DNA from: an uncultured Caulobacteraceae bacterium
Lineage (GTDB): Bacteria > Pseudomonadota > Alphaproteobacteria > Caulobacterales > Caulobacteraceae
NCBI GenBank assembly: GCA_903884915.1
Contig: CAISGS010000049.1
Span: 1-5,235, forward strand
Direction of reading: 5' to 3'
DNA length: 5,235 nucleotides
This document shows, piece after piece, positions 1 to 5,235 of the stretch. Numbering within the stretch: position 1 is the stretch's first letter; each line of letters begins with the position of its first letter. The position numbers and the translations under genes are program-made. The notes beneath the pieces are model-generated. The model was not told where the DNA came from and did no database searches. It saw only the letters and a program-made list of their open reading frames with translations.

Positions 1-70
1 CGGCGACCTGAAGAACCGTCATGCCGGGCTCGAACTCGACCTCGACGCCATTGACCTTAGCTTTAGGCAT
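1..70 (-). CDS. nuoG: NADH-quinone oxidoreductase subunit G, N-terminal fragment (runs off the left edge)
   Basis: Only the first 23 codons are in the window. They read MPKAKVNGVEVEFEPGMTV followed by LQVA. This is the first beta hairpin of the plant-type [2Fe-2S] ferredoxin domain that opens NuoG, where a short basic strand, a VNGxEVE turn and a PGMTVLQ segment lead to the helix before the cluster-binding loop. The cluster cysteines lie beyond the edge. The ATG at 70 is preceded by GAGGG four bases upstream, and the gene begins 15 bp after the stop of the coiled-coil gene. In complex I, NuoG is the large peripheral-arm subunit that carries Fe-S clusters between NuoF/NuoE and NuoB/NuoI. The assignment rests on this short match plus position directly downstream of nuoF, where nuoG is expected. 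The rest of the gene cannot be judged. Confidence 0.88.
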   Translation of the reverse strand, partial: MPKAKVNGVEVEFEPGMTVLQVA

Positions 71-85
71 GGTTCCCTCAAATCC

Positions 86-316
86 TCAGTGCGGTGCTTC
101 GATCAAGCCAAGCCGACGCTCAACCCGATCCAGACGGTCATCAAGACGATCGAGACGCCTTTGAACCACTGCCATATTCTCATCCATAGACGACAGCCGC
201 ACCTTTACGTCGCGCAGATCATCACCCATCCGATCCAGCTTTTCTTCCATGCTCGTCATGCGCGTTTCTATCCGCCGCAAGATGATCAGGGTTAGGTTAT
301 CCGGTTCTTCCGCCAT
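86..316 (-). CDS. Small coiled-coil protein of unknown function between nuoF and nuoG
   Basis: This is a 76-residue acidic/basic protein with no cysteine and no membrane segment. After a short N-terminus (MAEEPDNLTLIILRRI), hydrophobic residues fall at alternating 3- and 4-residue spacing without a break from L13 to I72: L13, I16, M20, M23, L27, M30, L34, V37, L41, M44, M48, V51, L55, L58, L62, V65, L69, I72. That is about 8.5 heptads of canonical coiled coil, so a dimeric or trimeric rod is likely. Short proteins with an NLxLxxLRxI-like start and a coiled-coil body are, as I recall, common and uncharacterised in Alphaproteobacteria. The start at 316 lies 5 bp after the nuoF stop, with GGAG/AGGG upstream. 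The frame stays open further upstream, but a longer start would run deep into nuoF and add a proline/arginine-rich shadow sequence. Co-transcription with nuoF and nuoG is very likely. A role in complex I assembly is only inferred from position. Confidence 0.72.
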   Translation of the reverse strand: MAEEPDNLTLIILRRIETRMTSMEEKLDRMGDDLRDVKVRLSSMDENMAVVQRRLDRLDDRLDRVERRLGLIEAPH

Positions 317-321
317 CGGCC

Positions 322-1638
322 CTACTCCGCCGCCGTCAAGGTGACGCCCTGAACGTGAGGGCGACCGATGCGATAGCGGGTGATGCGGTCTTCGACTTCG
401 GGGCGGAAGTGACGGAACAGGCCTTGGATCGGCCAAGCCGCCGCGTCGCCAAGGGCGCAGATGGTGTGACCTTCAACCTGGCTGGCCACGTCGAGCAGGA
501 GATCGATCTCCTTCATCTCCGCCTCGCCGGTCGCCATGCGCTCCATCACGCGCCACATCCAGCCGGTGCCTTCACGGCATGGCGTACACTGGCCGCAGCT
601 CTCATGCTTGTAGAAATAGGCCAGACGCGCGATCGCCTTTACCAGGTCCGTAGACTTGTCCATCACGATCACGGCGGCGGTGCCAAGGCCCGACCGCAGC
701 TCACGCAGGCTGTCAAAGTCCATCAGCGCCGTTTCGCACTGCTCCGCTGGGATCATGGCCACGGACGATCCGCCTGGAATGATGGCCTTGAGATTGCCCC
801 AGCCGCCACGGATGCCACCGCAATGGTCTTCCAGCAGTTGGCGCAGCGGGATCGACATGGATTCTTCGATATTGCAGGGCCGCTCAACATGGCCCGAAAC
901 GCACATTAGCTTGGTGCCGGTATTGTTCGGACGGCCAAAGCCCGCGAACCAGTCCGCGCCACGGCGCAGGATGGTCCCGACAACAGCGATAGACTCAACA
1001 TTGTTCACAGTGGTGGGGCAGCCATAGAGGCCCGCGCCCGCCGGGAAAGGCGGCTTCAGACGGGGCTGCCCCTTCTTGCCTTCGAGGCTCTCGAGCAGAG
1101 CGGTCTCTTCACCGCAAATATAGGCCCCGCCTCCGTGGTGGATATAGAGGTCGAAGTCCCAGCCGTGGACATTGTTCTTACCGATCAGCTTGGCCTCATA
1201 GGCCTGCTTGACGGCGGCTTCGAGCACTTCACGCTCGCGGACATATTCGCCGCGAATATAGATGTAGCAAGCATTGGCCTGCATGGCGAAGCTGGCAATC
1301 AGGCAGCCTTCGATCAGCAGGTGCGGATCATGGCGCATGATCTCGCGGTCCTTACAGGTGCCCGGCTCGGACTCATCGGCATTGACCACCAGATAGTGCG
1401 GGCGATCCTTGACCTCTTTGGGCATGAACGACCATTTCAGGCCAGTGCCAAAGCCCGCCCCGCCGCGCCCGCGCAGGCCGGAATTCTTGATCTGGTTGAT
1501 CACCCAGTCGCGGCCTTGAGCCAGCATGTCCGGGGTCGCGTTCCACGCGCCACGTTTCTTCGCGCCTTCCAGTCCCCAATCTTGGAAACCGTAAAGGTTC
1601 GTGAAGATCCGATCCTTGTCTTCCAGGATGCCGACCAT
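322..1638 (-). CDS. nuoF: NADH-quinone oxidoreductase subunit F (NADH/FMN-binding, 51-kDa type)
   Basis: At 438 residues this is full length for the family. NuoF takes the hydride from NADH on FMN and passes electrons to cluster N3, at the tip of the peripheral arm on the cytoplasmic side. Visible motifs, in order, are: [11 protein letters not shown] at 8-18; the glycine-rich nucleotide loop [15 protein letters not shown] at 57-71; the FMN-site stretch [13 protein letters not shown] at 86-98; [17 protein letters not shown] at 171-187; a SLBB-type region around 240-330; and the N3 [4Fe-4S] ligands C348, C351 and C354 in [12 protein letters not shown], with C394 in HTICALGD. The start is placed at the ATG at 1638 because GGAGAG lies 7 bases upstream and [12 protein letters not shown] matches the usual N-terminus. 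A TTG at 1653 would add five residues but overlaps that ribosome site. It is the only gene in the window with a substantial leader (129 bp) before it. Confidence 0.97.
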   Translation of the reverse strand: MVGILEDKDRIFTNLYGFQDWGLEGAKKRGAWNATPDMLAQGRDWVINQIKNSGLRGRGGAGFGTGLKWSFMPKEVKDRPHYLVVNADESEPGTCKDREIMRHDPHLLIEGCLIASFAMQANACYIYIRGEYVREREVLEAAVKQAYEAKLIGKNNVHGWDFDLYIHHGGGAYICGEETALLESLEGKKGQPRLKPPFPAGAGLYGCPTTVNNVESIAVVGTILRRGADWFAGFGRPNNTGTKLMCVSGHVERPCNIEESMSIPLRQLLEDHCGGIRGGWGNLKAIIPGGSSVAMIPAEQCETALMDFDSLRELRSGLGTAAVIVMDKSTDLVKAIARLAYFYKHESCGQCTPCREGTGWMWRVMERMATGEAEMKEIDLLLDVASQVEGHTICALGDAAAWPIQGLFRHFRPEVEDRITRYRIGRPHVQGVTLTAAE

Positions 1639-1645
1639 GACCCTG

Positions 1646-1651
1646 CTCTCC
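1646..1651 (-). promoter_or_regulatory. Shine-Dalgarno site deciding the nuoF start
   Basis: On the minus strand this reads GGAGAG, seven bases before the ATG at 1638. It selects that ATG over the in-frame TTG at 1653, whose first codons would coincide with the ribosome site itself. The same GGAGAG core precedes the NTF2-like gene further upstream in the operon. Confidence 0.75.
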
Positions 1652-1660
1652 AAATCAACC

Positions 1661-1675
1661 CCTGCCGAGGGCAGG
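1661..1675 (-). promoter_or_regulatory. Stem-loop 1 in the nuoF leader
   Basis: Perfect inverted repeat CCTGCC-CTC-GGCAGG (minus-strand reading): six base pairs, five of them G-C, closing a three-base loop. Two further U-G wobble pairs are possible at the base. It ends nine bases before the GGAGAG ribosome site of nuoF. The bases after it are not a T-run, so it does not look like an intrinsic terminator. A role in mRNA stability, processing or translation of nuoF is inference. Confidence 0.5.
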
Positions 1676-1681
1676 AATTGC

Positions 1682-1698
1682 AGGCGGACATACCGCCT
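1682..1698 (-). promoter_or_regulatory. Stem-loop 2 in the nuoF leader
   Basis: Perfect inverted repeat AGGCGG-TATGT-CCGCCT (minus-strand reading): six base pairs and a five-base loop. It sits only six bases from stem-loop 1, and an A/T-rich stretch (TTTAAAGGTTTT) precedes it in the direction of transcription. No T-run follows, so termination is not suggested. It could be part of a structured 5' leader or an mRNA processing site between the two halves of the operon. Confidence 0.48.
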
Positions 1699-1746
1699 AA
1701 AACCTTTAAAACCAACCGAGAACGAATGCCCCCGACCCTCTCTTAG

Positions 1747-1759
1747 CCCGTCTGACGGG
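1747..1759 (-). promoter_or_regulatory. Stem-loop 3, just downstream of the small membrane gene
   Basis: Minus-strand reading CCCGT-CAG-ACGGG: five base pairs, four G-C, with a three-base loop. A further outer G-C pair forms if one C is bulged. It begins eight bases after the TAG stop at 1768-1770. The following sequence is TAAGAGAGGG, not a T-run. It could protect the 3' end of an upstream processed transcript. The evidence is only the inverted repeat itself. Confidence 0.4.
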
Positions 1760-1767
1760 GCCGACGC

Positions 1768-2037
1768 CTAGTCTTCTTCTGGTGCAACGAACGGATGGGC
1801 CTTAACCCACGCTGCTCGTTTCATCATCGACACGATCAGGCAAAACCACCCAATCAAGATCATCGCAACCGCGCTCTTGCCCAGTTCGGTCGAGAGCCCA
1901 AGCCCAGACCGTCCATTGACCAAGATGCCCAGCGTGCCCAAGGCCACCACGACCAGACCACCAACCCGCAGGGGCCAAGCAATCTTGCGGACCTCGGCCA
2001 GATAGGACTTCAACGCAACCGCTCCAGCATCAGCCAT
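1768..2037 (-). CDS. Small two-helix membrane protein of unknown function (second of a pair)
   Basis: This 89-residue protein has two predicted membrane helices: about 22-40 (WPLRVGGLVVVALGTLGIL) and about 55-72 (SAVAMILIGWFCLIVSMM). They are joined by a short loop containing NGRSGLGLS. Basic residues before the first helix (K10, R17, K18, R24) and after the second (K73, R74, K79) suggest both ends are cytoplasmic, with a periplasmic hairpin. The C-terminus is acidic (PEED). The ATG overlaps the end of the preceding small membrane gene by 8 bp, and AAAGG lies six bases upstream. I do not recognise a named family. Its place between nuoE and nuoF, and its coupling to the other membrane gene, make an accessory or assembly role around the membrane arm conceivable but unproven. 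The 129-bp gap before nuoF follows it. Confidence 0.75.
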   Translation of the reverse strand: MADAGAVALKSYLAEVRKIAWPLRVGGLVVVALGTLGILVNGRSGLGLSTELGKSAVAMILIGWFCLIVSMMKRAAWVKAHPFVAPEED

Positions 2038-2281
2038 GACTGGCCTTTGCTTTCGTTTCTTTCGCCCAAGCCATCACGAACCAGATCTGCCCGCCAAAAC
2101 CGGCAAGCAAAGCGGCCACAAAGACCCACAGCAGCGGCTGGACATGGCCCAGAGCAAAACCAGCAAAGCCAATCACAGCCACAGCAACACAGACCACCTC
2201 GATGGCGATCATGCGCATGAACAGGCTGCGCAAACGCGCCGTGTCCACACCAGCCGGAATATGAAGCCCTGTCTTGCTCAT
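2030..2281 (-). CDS. Small two-helix membrane protein of unknown function (first of a pair)
   Basis: This 83-residue protein has a hydrophilic N-terminus ending in RLRSLFMR, a first membrane helix at about 24-44 (rich in V, A, I), a short loop with GHVQP, and a second helix at about 49-72 (LLWVFVAALLAGFGGQIWF and on). The tail is basic (KETKAKASHG). Charge distribution predicts both ends in the cytoplasm. The ATG shares its A with the TGA of nuoE (TGATG, 1-nt overlap), so translation is probably coupled to nuoE; a GGAGG lies rather far upstream, 13 bases. It overlaps the next gene by 8 bp. No family is recognised with certainty. It has the same layout as its neighbour, but no clear residue-by-residue similarity was seen. 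Unassigned small reading frames inside alphaproteobacterial nuo operons are known, and this is probably one. Confidence 0.78.
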   Translation of the reverse strand: MSKTGLHIPAGVDTARLRSLFMRMIAIEVVCVAVAVIGFAGFALGHVQPLLWVFVAALLAGFGGQIWFVMAWAKETKAKASHG

Positions 2282-2943
2282 CAGGCCGGTTCAGCCTCCG
2301 GCAGGTTCGGCAAGGTCAATTTGGCCGCCTTAGAGCCGTCATAGAGCGCCGGATCGGTCAGGCTGGTGATCGCTCCCGTCGGTTCTGAGGAATGACGCCC
2401 CGCATAGGACCCCGCCTTAGGAGCCTTACCGGCCTTAAAGTCATCGATGATCTGAGCCAGGGTTTCCGGGGTCAGGTCCTCGTAGAAATAGTCGTTGATC
2501 TGAGCCATCGGCGCATTGGAACAGGCACCCAAGCACTCGACCTCTTGCCAAGTAAAGGCTCCGTCCGCAGACAGCTTATCCTTGGCCCCGATCTTGTCCT
2601 TACAGACCTTCATCAGGTCGTTGGCCCCGCGCAACATGCAAGGCGTCGTGCCGCAGACCTGAATGAGGGCAACCTTACCGACCGGCTCAAGCTGGATCAT
2701 GGTGTAGAAGGTTGCGACCTCCAGCACCCGGATGACCGGCATGTCCAGCATCTCAGCGATCTGGCGGATGGCGGGCTCACAGACCCAGCCCTCTTGCTTT
2801 TGCACAAGCCACAGGATCGGCAGGACCGCCGACTGCTTGCGCGCCGCCGGATATTTGGTCAGCCACCACTTGACCTGCTTCAGCGTCGCCGCCGAAAAGG
2901 TGAAGCTTGCGGGCTGGTCTTTGGCAAGACGACGAACGGACAT
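2281..2943 (-). CDS. nuoE: NADH-quinone oxidoreductase subunit E (24-kDa [2Fe-2S] subunit)
   Basis: This 220-residue protein has a helical N-terminal part (about 20-80, with a VLPILWLVQKQEGW core and MLDMPVIRVLEVATFYTM) followed by a thioredoxin-like fold that binds cluster N1a. The four ligands are visible as C97 and C102 in CGTTPC and C137 and C141 in CLGAC, with the family spacing of four residues, 34 residues and three residues. NuoE sits against NuoF at the NADH end of the peripheral arm. Its N1a cluster lies off the main electron path. The last ~50 residues (from AGKAPKAG onward, with GRHSSEPTG) form a low-complexity tail beyond the fold, as is usual in alphaproteobacterial and mitochondrial homologues. 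The start at 2943 lies 3 bp after the stop of the NTF2-like gene; a GAAGG sits within that gene's last codons. Its TGA overlaps the next gene by one base. Confidence 0.97.
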   Translation of the reverse strand: MSVRRLAKDQPASFTFSAATLKQVKWWLTKYPAARKQSAVLPILWLVQKQEGWVCEPAIRQIAEMLDMPVIRVLEVATFYTMIQLEPVGKVALIQVCGTTPCMLRGANDLMKVCKDKIGAKDKLSADGAFTWQEVECLGACSNAPMAQINDYFYEDLTPETLAQIIDDFKAGKAPKAGSYAGRHSSEPTGAITSLTDPALYDGSKAAKLTLPNLPEAEPA

Positions 2944-2946
2944 GCC

Positions 2947-3282
2947 TTAGGCCTTCACGAAATCAACGCGGGCGATCTTGTCACCAACGATGGTGTAGAT
3001 GGCCGCCACCTCGAAAGGCACGGCCTCGGGATTACGCAGCACGCGCTCATGATCAATCACGGTATTGCCAATGACGATCCGCGAGACAAGTTGCGCCTGG
3101 TTCTGGGGGAACTGCGCGAACAGGCCGACATGACGCTCATGATAGGCCTTCAGCCCATGCAGGTTCGGCGTCGCATTCAGGTCCGACACAATGACGTCGT
3201 CGGCATAGAAGCTACACAGGGCGTCAACATCCTGGGCATTATAGGCATCCAGTTGACCCTGGACCAAAGCAACAGCGCTCAT
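2947..3282 (-). CDS. NTF2/SnoaL-like small alpha+beta-cone protein, related to ketosteroid-isomerase-type folds
   Basis: This 111-residue soluble protein is the right length for a single NTF2-like domain. It has an N-terminal helix with [13 protein letters not shown] (10-22), the [12 protein letters not shown] turn (25-36), a central [17 protein letters not shown] helix (43-59), then strands [15 protein letters not shown] (67-81), [20 protein letters not shown] (90-109). This pattern is typical of the SnoaL/NTF2 superfamily. Aligned by eye to classical ketosteroid isomerase, the Asp38 equivalent is kept (D34), but Tyr14 is replaced by Q10 and an Asp99 equivalent is not evident. Steroid isomerase activity is therefore unlikely, and substrate or partner is unknown. 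The ATG overlaps the nuoD stop by four bases (ATGA) and has a strong GGAGAGG seven bases upstream (plus-strand 3290-3296). Fold assignment is fairly sure; function is not. Members can be enzymes or simply binding or scaffold domains. Confidence 0.85.
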   Translation of the reverse strand: MSAVALVQGQLDAYNAQDVDALCSFYADDVIVSDLNATPNLHGLKAYHERHVGLFAQFPQNQAQLVSRIVIGNTVIDHERVLRNPEAVPFEVAAIYTIVGDKIARVDFVKA

Positions 3283-4523
3283 CGGTCAACCTCTCCGAAA
3301 ACAATATCCAGCGACCCCAGAATTGCGCTGACATCGGCCAACATATGGCCGCGGTTCATCCAGTCCATCGACTGAAGGTGATGGAAGCCCGGTGCCCGGA
3401 TCTTGCAGCGATAGGGCTTGTTCGAGCCATCCGCGACCAAGAACACGCCGAACTCACCCTTGGGCGCTTCGACACAGGCATAGACCTCACCGGCAGGCAC
3501 GTGGAAGCCTTCGGTATAGAGCTTGAAGTGATGGATCAGCGCTTCCATCGACCGCTTCATGTCGGCGCGGCGCGGCGGAACGACCTTATAGTCTTCGGTC
3601 ATGACGGGACCGGGCGTATCGGCCAGCTTGGCGCAGCACTGACGCATGATCCGAACCGACTGGCGCATCTCTTCCATGCGGCACAGATAGCGGTCGTAGC
3701 AGTCGCCGTTCTTGCCAAGCGGAATGTCAAATTCCAGCTCGTCATAGCACTCGTAAGGCTGATTGCGACGCAGGTCCCAAGCAATACCAGAACCGCGCAC
3801 CATGACGCCCGAGAAGCCCCAATCCAGAGCCTCCTGACGGGTCACGACGCCGACATCGACATTACGCTGCTTGAAGATCCGGTTGCCCGTGATCAGGTCG
3901 TCCATGTCGCGCATATAGTTCGGGAACGCGACGCACCAGGCGTCAATATCCGCGATCAGCGCTTCGGGCAGATCTTGGTGAACACCGCCGGGACGGAAAT
4001 AGTTGGCGTGCAGGCGTGCGCCGCAGGCGCGCTCATAGAACACCATCAGCTTTTCGCGCTGTTCGAAGCCCCAAAGCGGCGGCGTCAGAGCGCCCACGTC
4101 CATGGCTTGGGTCGTCACGTTCAGCAGGTGCGACAGGATGCGGCCAATTTCGGAAAACAGAACCCGGATCAACTGCGCCCGCTTAGGCACGGCCAAGCCG
4201 AGCATCTTTTCGATGGCCAGAACGAAGGCGTGCTCCTGATTCATCGGCGCCACATAGTCGAGGCGGTCGAAATAGGGCGTATTCTGCAGATAGGTCCGCG
4301 CTTCGATCAGCTTTTCGGTGCCGCGATGGAGCAGACCAATATGGGGGTCCACCCGCTCAACCACTTCGCCGTCCAGCTCCAGCACCAGGCGAAGAACGCC
4401 ATGGGCAGCCGGGTGCTGGGGTCCGAAGTTGATGTTGAACTTGCGAACCTTGGTTTCCGTCACCAAGGCCACATCAGCCTCCGCAGAGGCCACAGTCGGC
4501 AGCGGGGTCATGTCATCAGCCAT
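3279..4523 (-). CDS. nuoD: NADH-quinone oxidoreductase subunit D (49-kDa quinone-site subunit)
   Basis: At 414 residues this is full length for the separate NuoD form. NuoD, with NuoB, forms the cavity in which quinone is reduced by cluster N2, at the junction of the peripheral and membrane arms. It descends from the large subunit of [NiFe] hydrogenases but lacks the nickel-binding cysteines. The signature [18 protein letters not shown] is at 29-46, and [13 protein letters not shown] at 60-72. H41 and Y90 (in DRLDY) match the quinone-head pair described in Thermus Nqo4 (His38 and Tyr87). [15 protein letters not shown] at 239-253 and the C-terminal DIVFGEVDR are also family-typical. The ATG at 4523 lies 4 bp after the nuoC stop with GAAGG about ten bases upstream. 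An upstream in-frame start at 4601 lies inside nuoC and adds a non-homologous arginine-rich leader. The stop overlaps the NTF2-like gene by four bases. Confidence 0.98.
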   Translation of the reverse strand: MADDMTPLPTVASAEADVALVTETKVRKFNINFGPQHPAAHGVLRLVLELDGEVVERVDPHIGLLHRGTEKLIEARTYLQNTPYFDRLDYVAPMNQEHAFVLAIEKMLGLAVPKRAQLIRVLFSEIGRILSHLLNVTTQAMDVGALTPPLWGFEQREKLMVFYERACGARLHANYFRPGGVHQDLPEALIADIDAWCVAFPNYMRDMDDLITGNRIFKQRNVDVGVVTRQEALDWGFSGVMVRGSGIAWDLRRNQPYECYDELEFDIPLGKNGDCYDRYLCRMEEMRQSVRIMRQCCAKLADTPGPVMTEDYKVVPPRRADMKRSMEALIHHFKLYTEGFHVPAGEVYACVEAPKGEFGVFLVADGSNKPYRCKIRAPGFHHLQSMDWMNRGHMLADVSAILGSLDIVFGEVDR

Positions 4524-4527
4524 GAGC

Positions 4528-5139
4528 TTACACCTTCGCCTTTTCGTCGCCTGGAAGGGCATATTGCGCGCCTTCCCAAGGGCTGAGGAAATCGAACGCA
4601 CGATATTCGGTGATCTTCACCGGCTCGTAGACCACGCGCTTGAGCGAGTCGTCATAACGAACCTCGACATAGCCCGTCATCGGGAAGTCTTTGCGCAGCG
4701 GGTGACCATGGAAGCCATAGTCGGTCAGGATGCGGCGAAGGTCTGGGTGCCCTGAGAAGAACACGCCATACATATCGAAGGTCTCGCGCTCGCACCAATC
4801 GGCATTGGGATAGACGCCCGTCACCGATGGAACCGCTGTATCCTCATCGGTCTGAACCTTGACCCGCAGGCGCAGGTTCTTGGTCAGGGACAGGAGCAGG
4901 TAGACGACGTCGAACCGCAGGGGACGCTCAGGATAGTCCACGCCGCACAGTTCGATCAGTTGCTGGAACTGAAAGTCAGCATCGTCCTTTAACAGGGTTA
5001 GCAGCGGAACGATCTGATCGGCCCGCGCCTCGATGTTCAATTCCCCAAAGGCGATGGTCGAGCCGGTCACGGCTCCGCCTGCCTTGGCGGTGATCTGTTC
5101 GGCCAGCAAGGCCAGACGCTCTGTGGTCACGATGCTCAT
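4528..5139 (-). CDS. nuoC: NADH-quinone oxidoreductase subunit C (30-kDa subunit)
   Basis: This 203-residue protein is a typical length for stand-alone NuoC; in gamma-proteobacteria such as Escherichia coli it is fused to NuoD, and here it is not. It carries no redox cofactor and braces NuoD and NuoB in the connecting part of the peripheral arm. The family signature is clear: [18 protein letters not shown] from about 114 to 131 and [19 protein letters not shown] at 145-163. An N-terminal alpha/beta region contains [16 protein letters not shown] (58-73) and a strand pair [10 protein letters not shown]. The ATG at 5139 overlaps the nuoB stop by four bases (ATGA). No strong ribosome site is seen before it, so translational coupling to nuoB is likely. 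The tail after the signature ([20 protein letters not shown]) is the expected C-terminus that wraps onto NuoD. The stop is followed closely by nuoD. Confidence 0.97.
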   Translation of the reverse strand: MSIVTTERLALLAEQITAKAGGAVTGSTIAFGELNIEARADQIVPLLTLLKDDADFQFQQLIELCGVDYPERPLRFDVVYLLLSLTKNLRLRVKVQTDEDTAVPSVTGVYPNADWCERETFDMYGVFFSGHPDLRRILTDYGFHGHPLRKDFPMTGYVEVRYDDSLKRVVYEPVKITEYRAFDFLSPWEGAQYALPGDEKAKV

Positions 5140-5235
5140 CGTTCAATGGACCCCGTGCGACGGATCTTCTTTTGAAGTTGCAGCACGCCATAAACCAGCG
5201 CTTCAGCCGTGGGCGGACAGCCGGGGACATAGATA
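5136..5235 (-). CDS. nuoB: NADH-quinone oxidoreductase subunit B, C-terminal fragment (runs off the right edge)
   Basis: The last 32 codons are present and read [19 protein letters not shown] followed by [13 protein letters not shown] and TGA. The [10 protein letters not shown] motif holds the last of the four cysteines that bind cluster N2, the direct electron donor to quinone; the other three lie outside the window. The basic [12 protein letters not shown] tail is typical of alphaproteobacterial and mitochondrial (PSST-type) homologues. The TGA overlaps the ATG of nuoC in an ATGA arrangement, as expected for nuoB-nuoC. The frame is certain although the gene is partial. Its position at the upstream end agrees with the usual nuoA-B-C-D order. 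Confidence 0.95.
   Translation of the reverse strand, partial: IYVPGCPPTAEALVYGVLQLQKKIRRTGSIER

Noticed and set aside
317..436. An extended N-terminus for the coiled-coil gene, starting at 436
   Set aside because: It would add 40 proline/arginine/serine-rich residues overlapping nuoF by 115 bp. The ATG at 316, just after the nuoF stop, is more plausible.
355..909. Plus-strand frames opposite nuoF (also 656-1027 and 1135-1746)
   Set aside because: They are antisense to a full-length nuoF with intact cofactor motifs, and show no ribosome site or family resemblance.
1500..1715. A 71-codon minus-strand frame starting in the gap before nuoF
   Set aside because: Most of it overlaps the nuoF N-terminus in another frame and gives a tryptophan/arginine-rich product with no structure; the gap itself looks non-coding.
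1688..1716. A possible promoter for nuoF (minus-strand TTGGTT, 17-bp spacer, TATGTC)
   Set aside because: Both hexamers match the sigma-70 consensus weakly and the -10 falls inside stem-loop 2. Not enough to call a promoter without transcript start data.
1661..1759. Intrinsic terminator between the small membrane gene and nuoF
   Set aside because: None of the three stems is followed by a T-rich run in the direction of transcription, and termination here would cut off the rest of an essential-complex operon.
2392..3375. A 327-codon open frame on the plus strand spanning nuoE, the NTF2-like gene and the end of nuoD
   Set aside because: It crosses three well-supported minus-strand genes and has an R/L/D/H-rich composition with no domain pattern; treated as a shadow frame.
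3345..4586. A 413-codon open frame on the plus strand, antisense to nuoD
   Set aside because: It lies almost entirely opposite nuoD, whose identity is certain. The translated product is rich in H, R, A and Q without recognisable motifs, as expected from the complement of a GC-rich conserved gene.

Overview
This window is the middle of a nuo operon, which encodes the proton-pumping NADH:quinone oxidoreductase (respiratory complex I). Everything convincing reads on the minus strand, so transcription runs from right to left. In that direction the order is: nuoB (3' end only), nuoC, nuoD, an NTF2/SnoaL-fold gene, nuoE, two small two-helix membrane proteins, nuoF, a short coiled-coil protein, and nuoG (5' end only).

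The organism is most likely an alphaproteobacterium, plausibly from Caulobacterales. I infer this from separate (unfused) nuoC and nuoD, from NuoF/NuoE/NuoD sequences resembling the alphaproteobacterial and mitochondrial type, from small unassigned reading frames between the nuo genes (also known in Paracoccus and Rhodobacter), and from moderately high GC. The genus is not proven by the sequence.

The core subunits look intact. NuoB keeps the PGCPP cysteine that binds cluster N2. NuoC and NuoD carry their family signatures, and NuoD keeps the His and Tyr equivalents of the quinone-site pair. NuoE has the four cysteines of cluster N1a. NuoF has its NADH/FMN motifs and the four cysteines of N3. 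NuoG begins with the start of its ferredoxin-like domain. Together they form the peripheral arm: NADH passes electrons to FMN on NuoF, and these move through the Fe-S chain in NuoE/F/G towards NuoB/NuoD, where quinone is reduced.

Genes from nuoB to the second small membrane protein are tightly packed, with overlaps of 1, 4 or 8 nt or gaps of 3-4 nt. The only real intergenic space is 129 bp in front of nuoF, and it holds three short perfect inverted repeats. The four non-core genes are the least explained content: one follows nuoD, two follow nuoE and one follows nuoF. No mobile element, CRISPR array, tRNA or rRNA was seen. No wholly new system is evident; the interest lies in these accessory genes and the structured gap.
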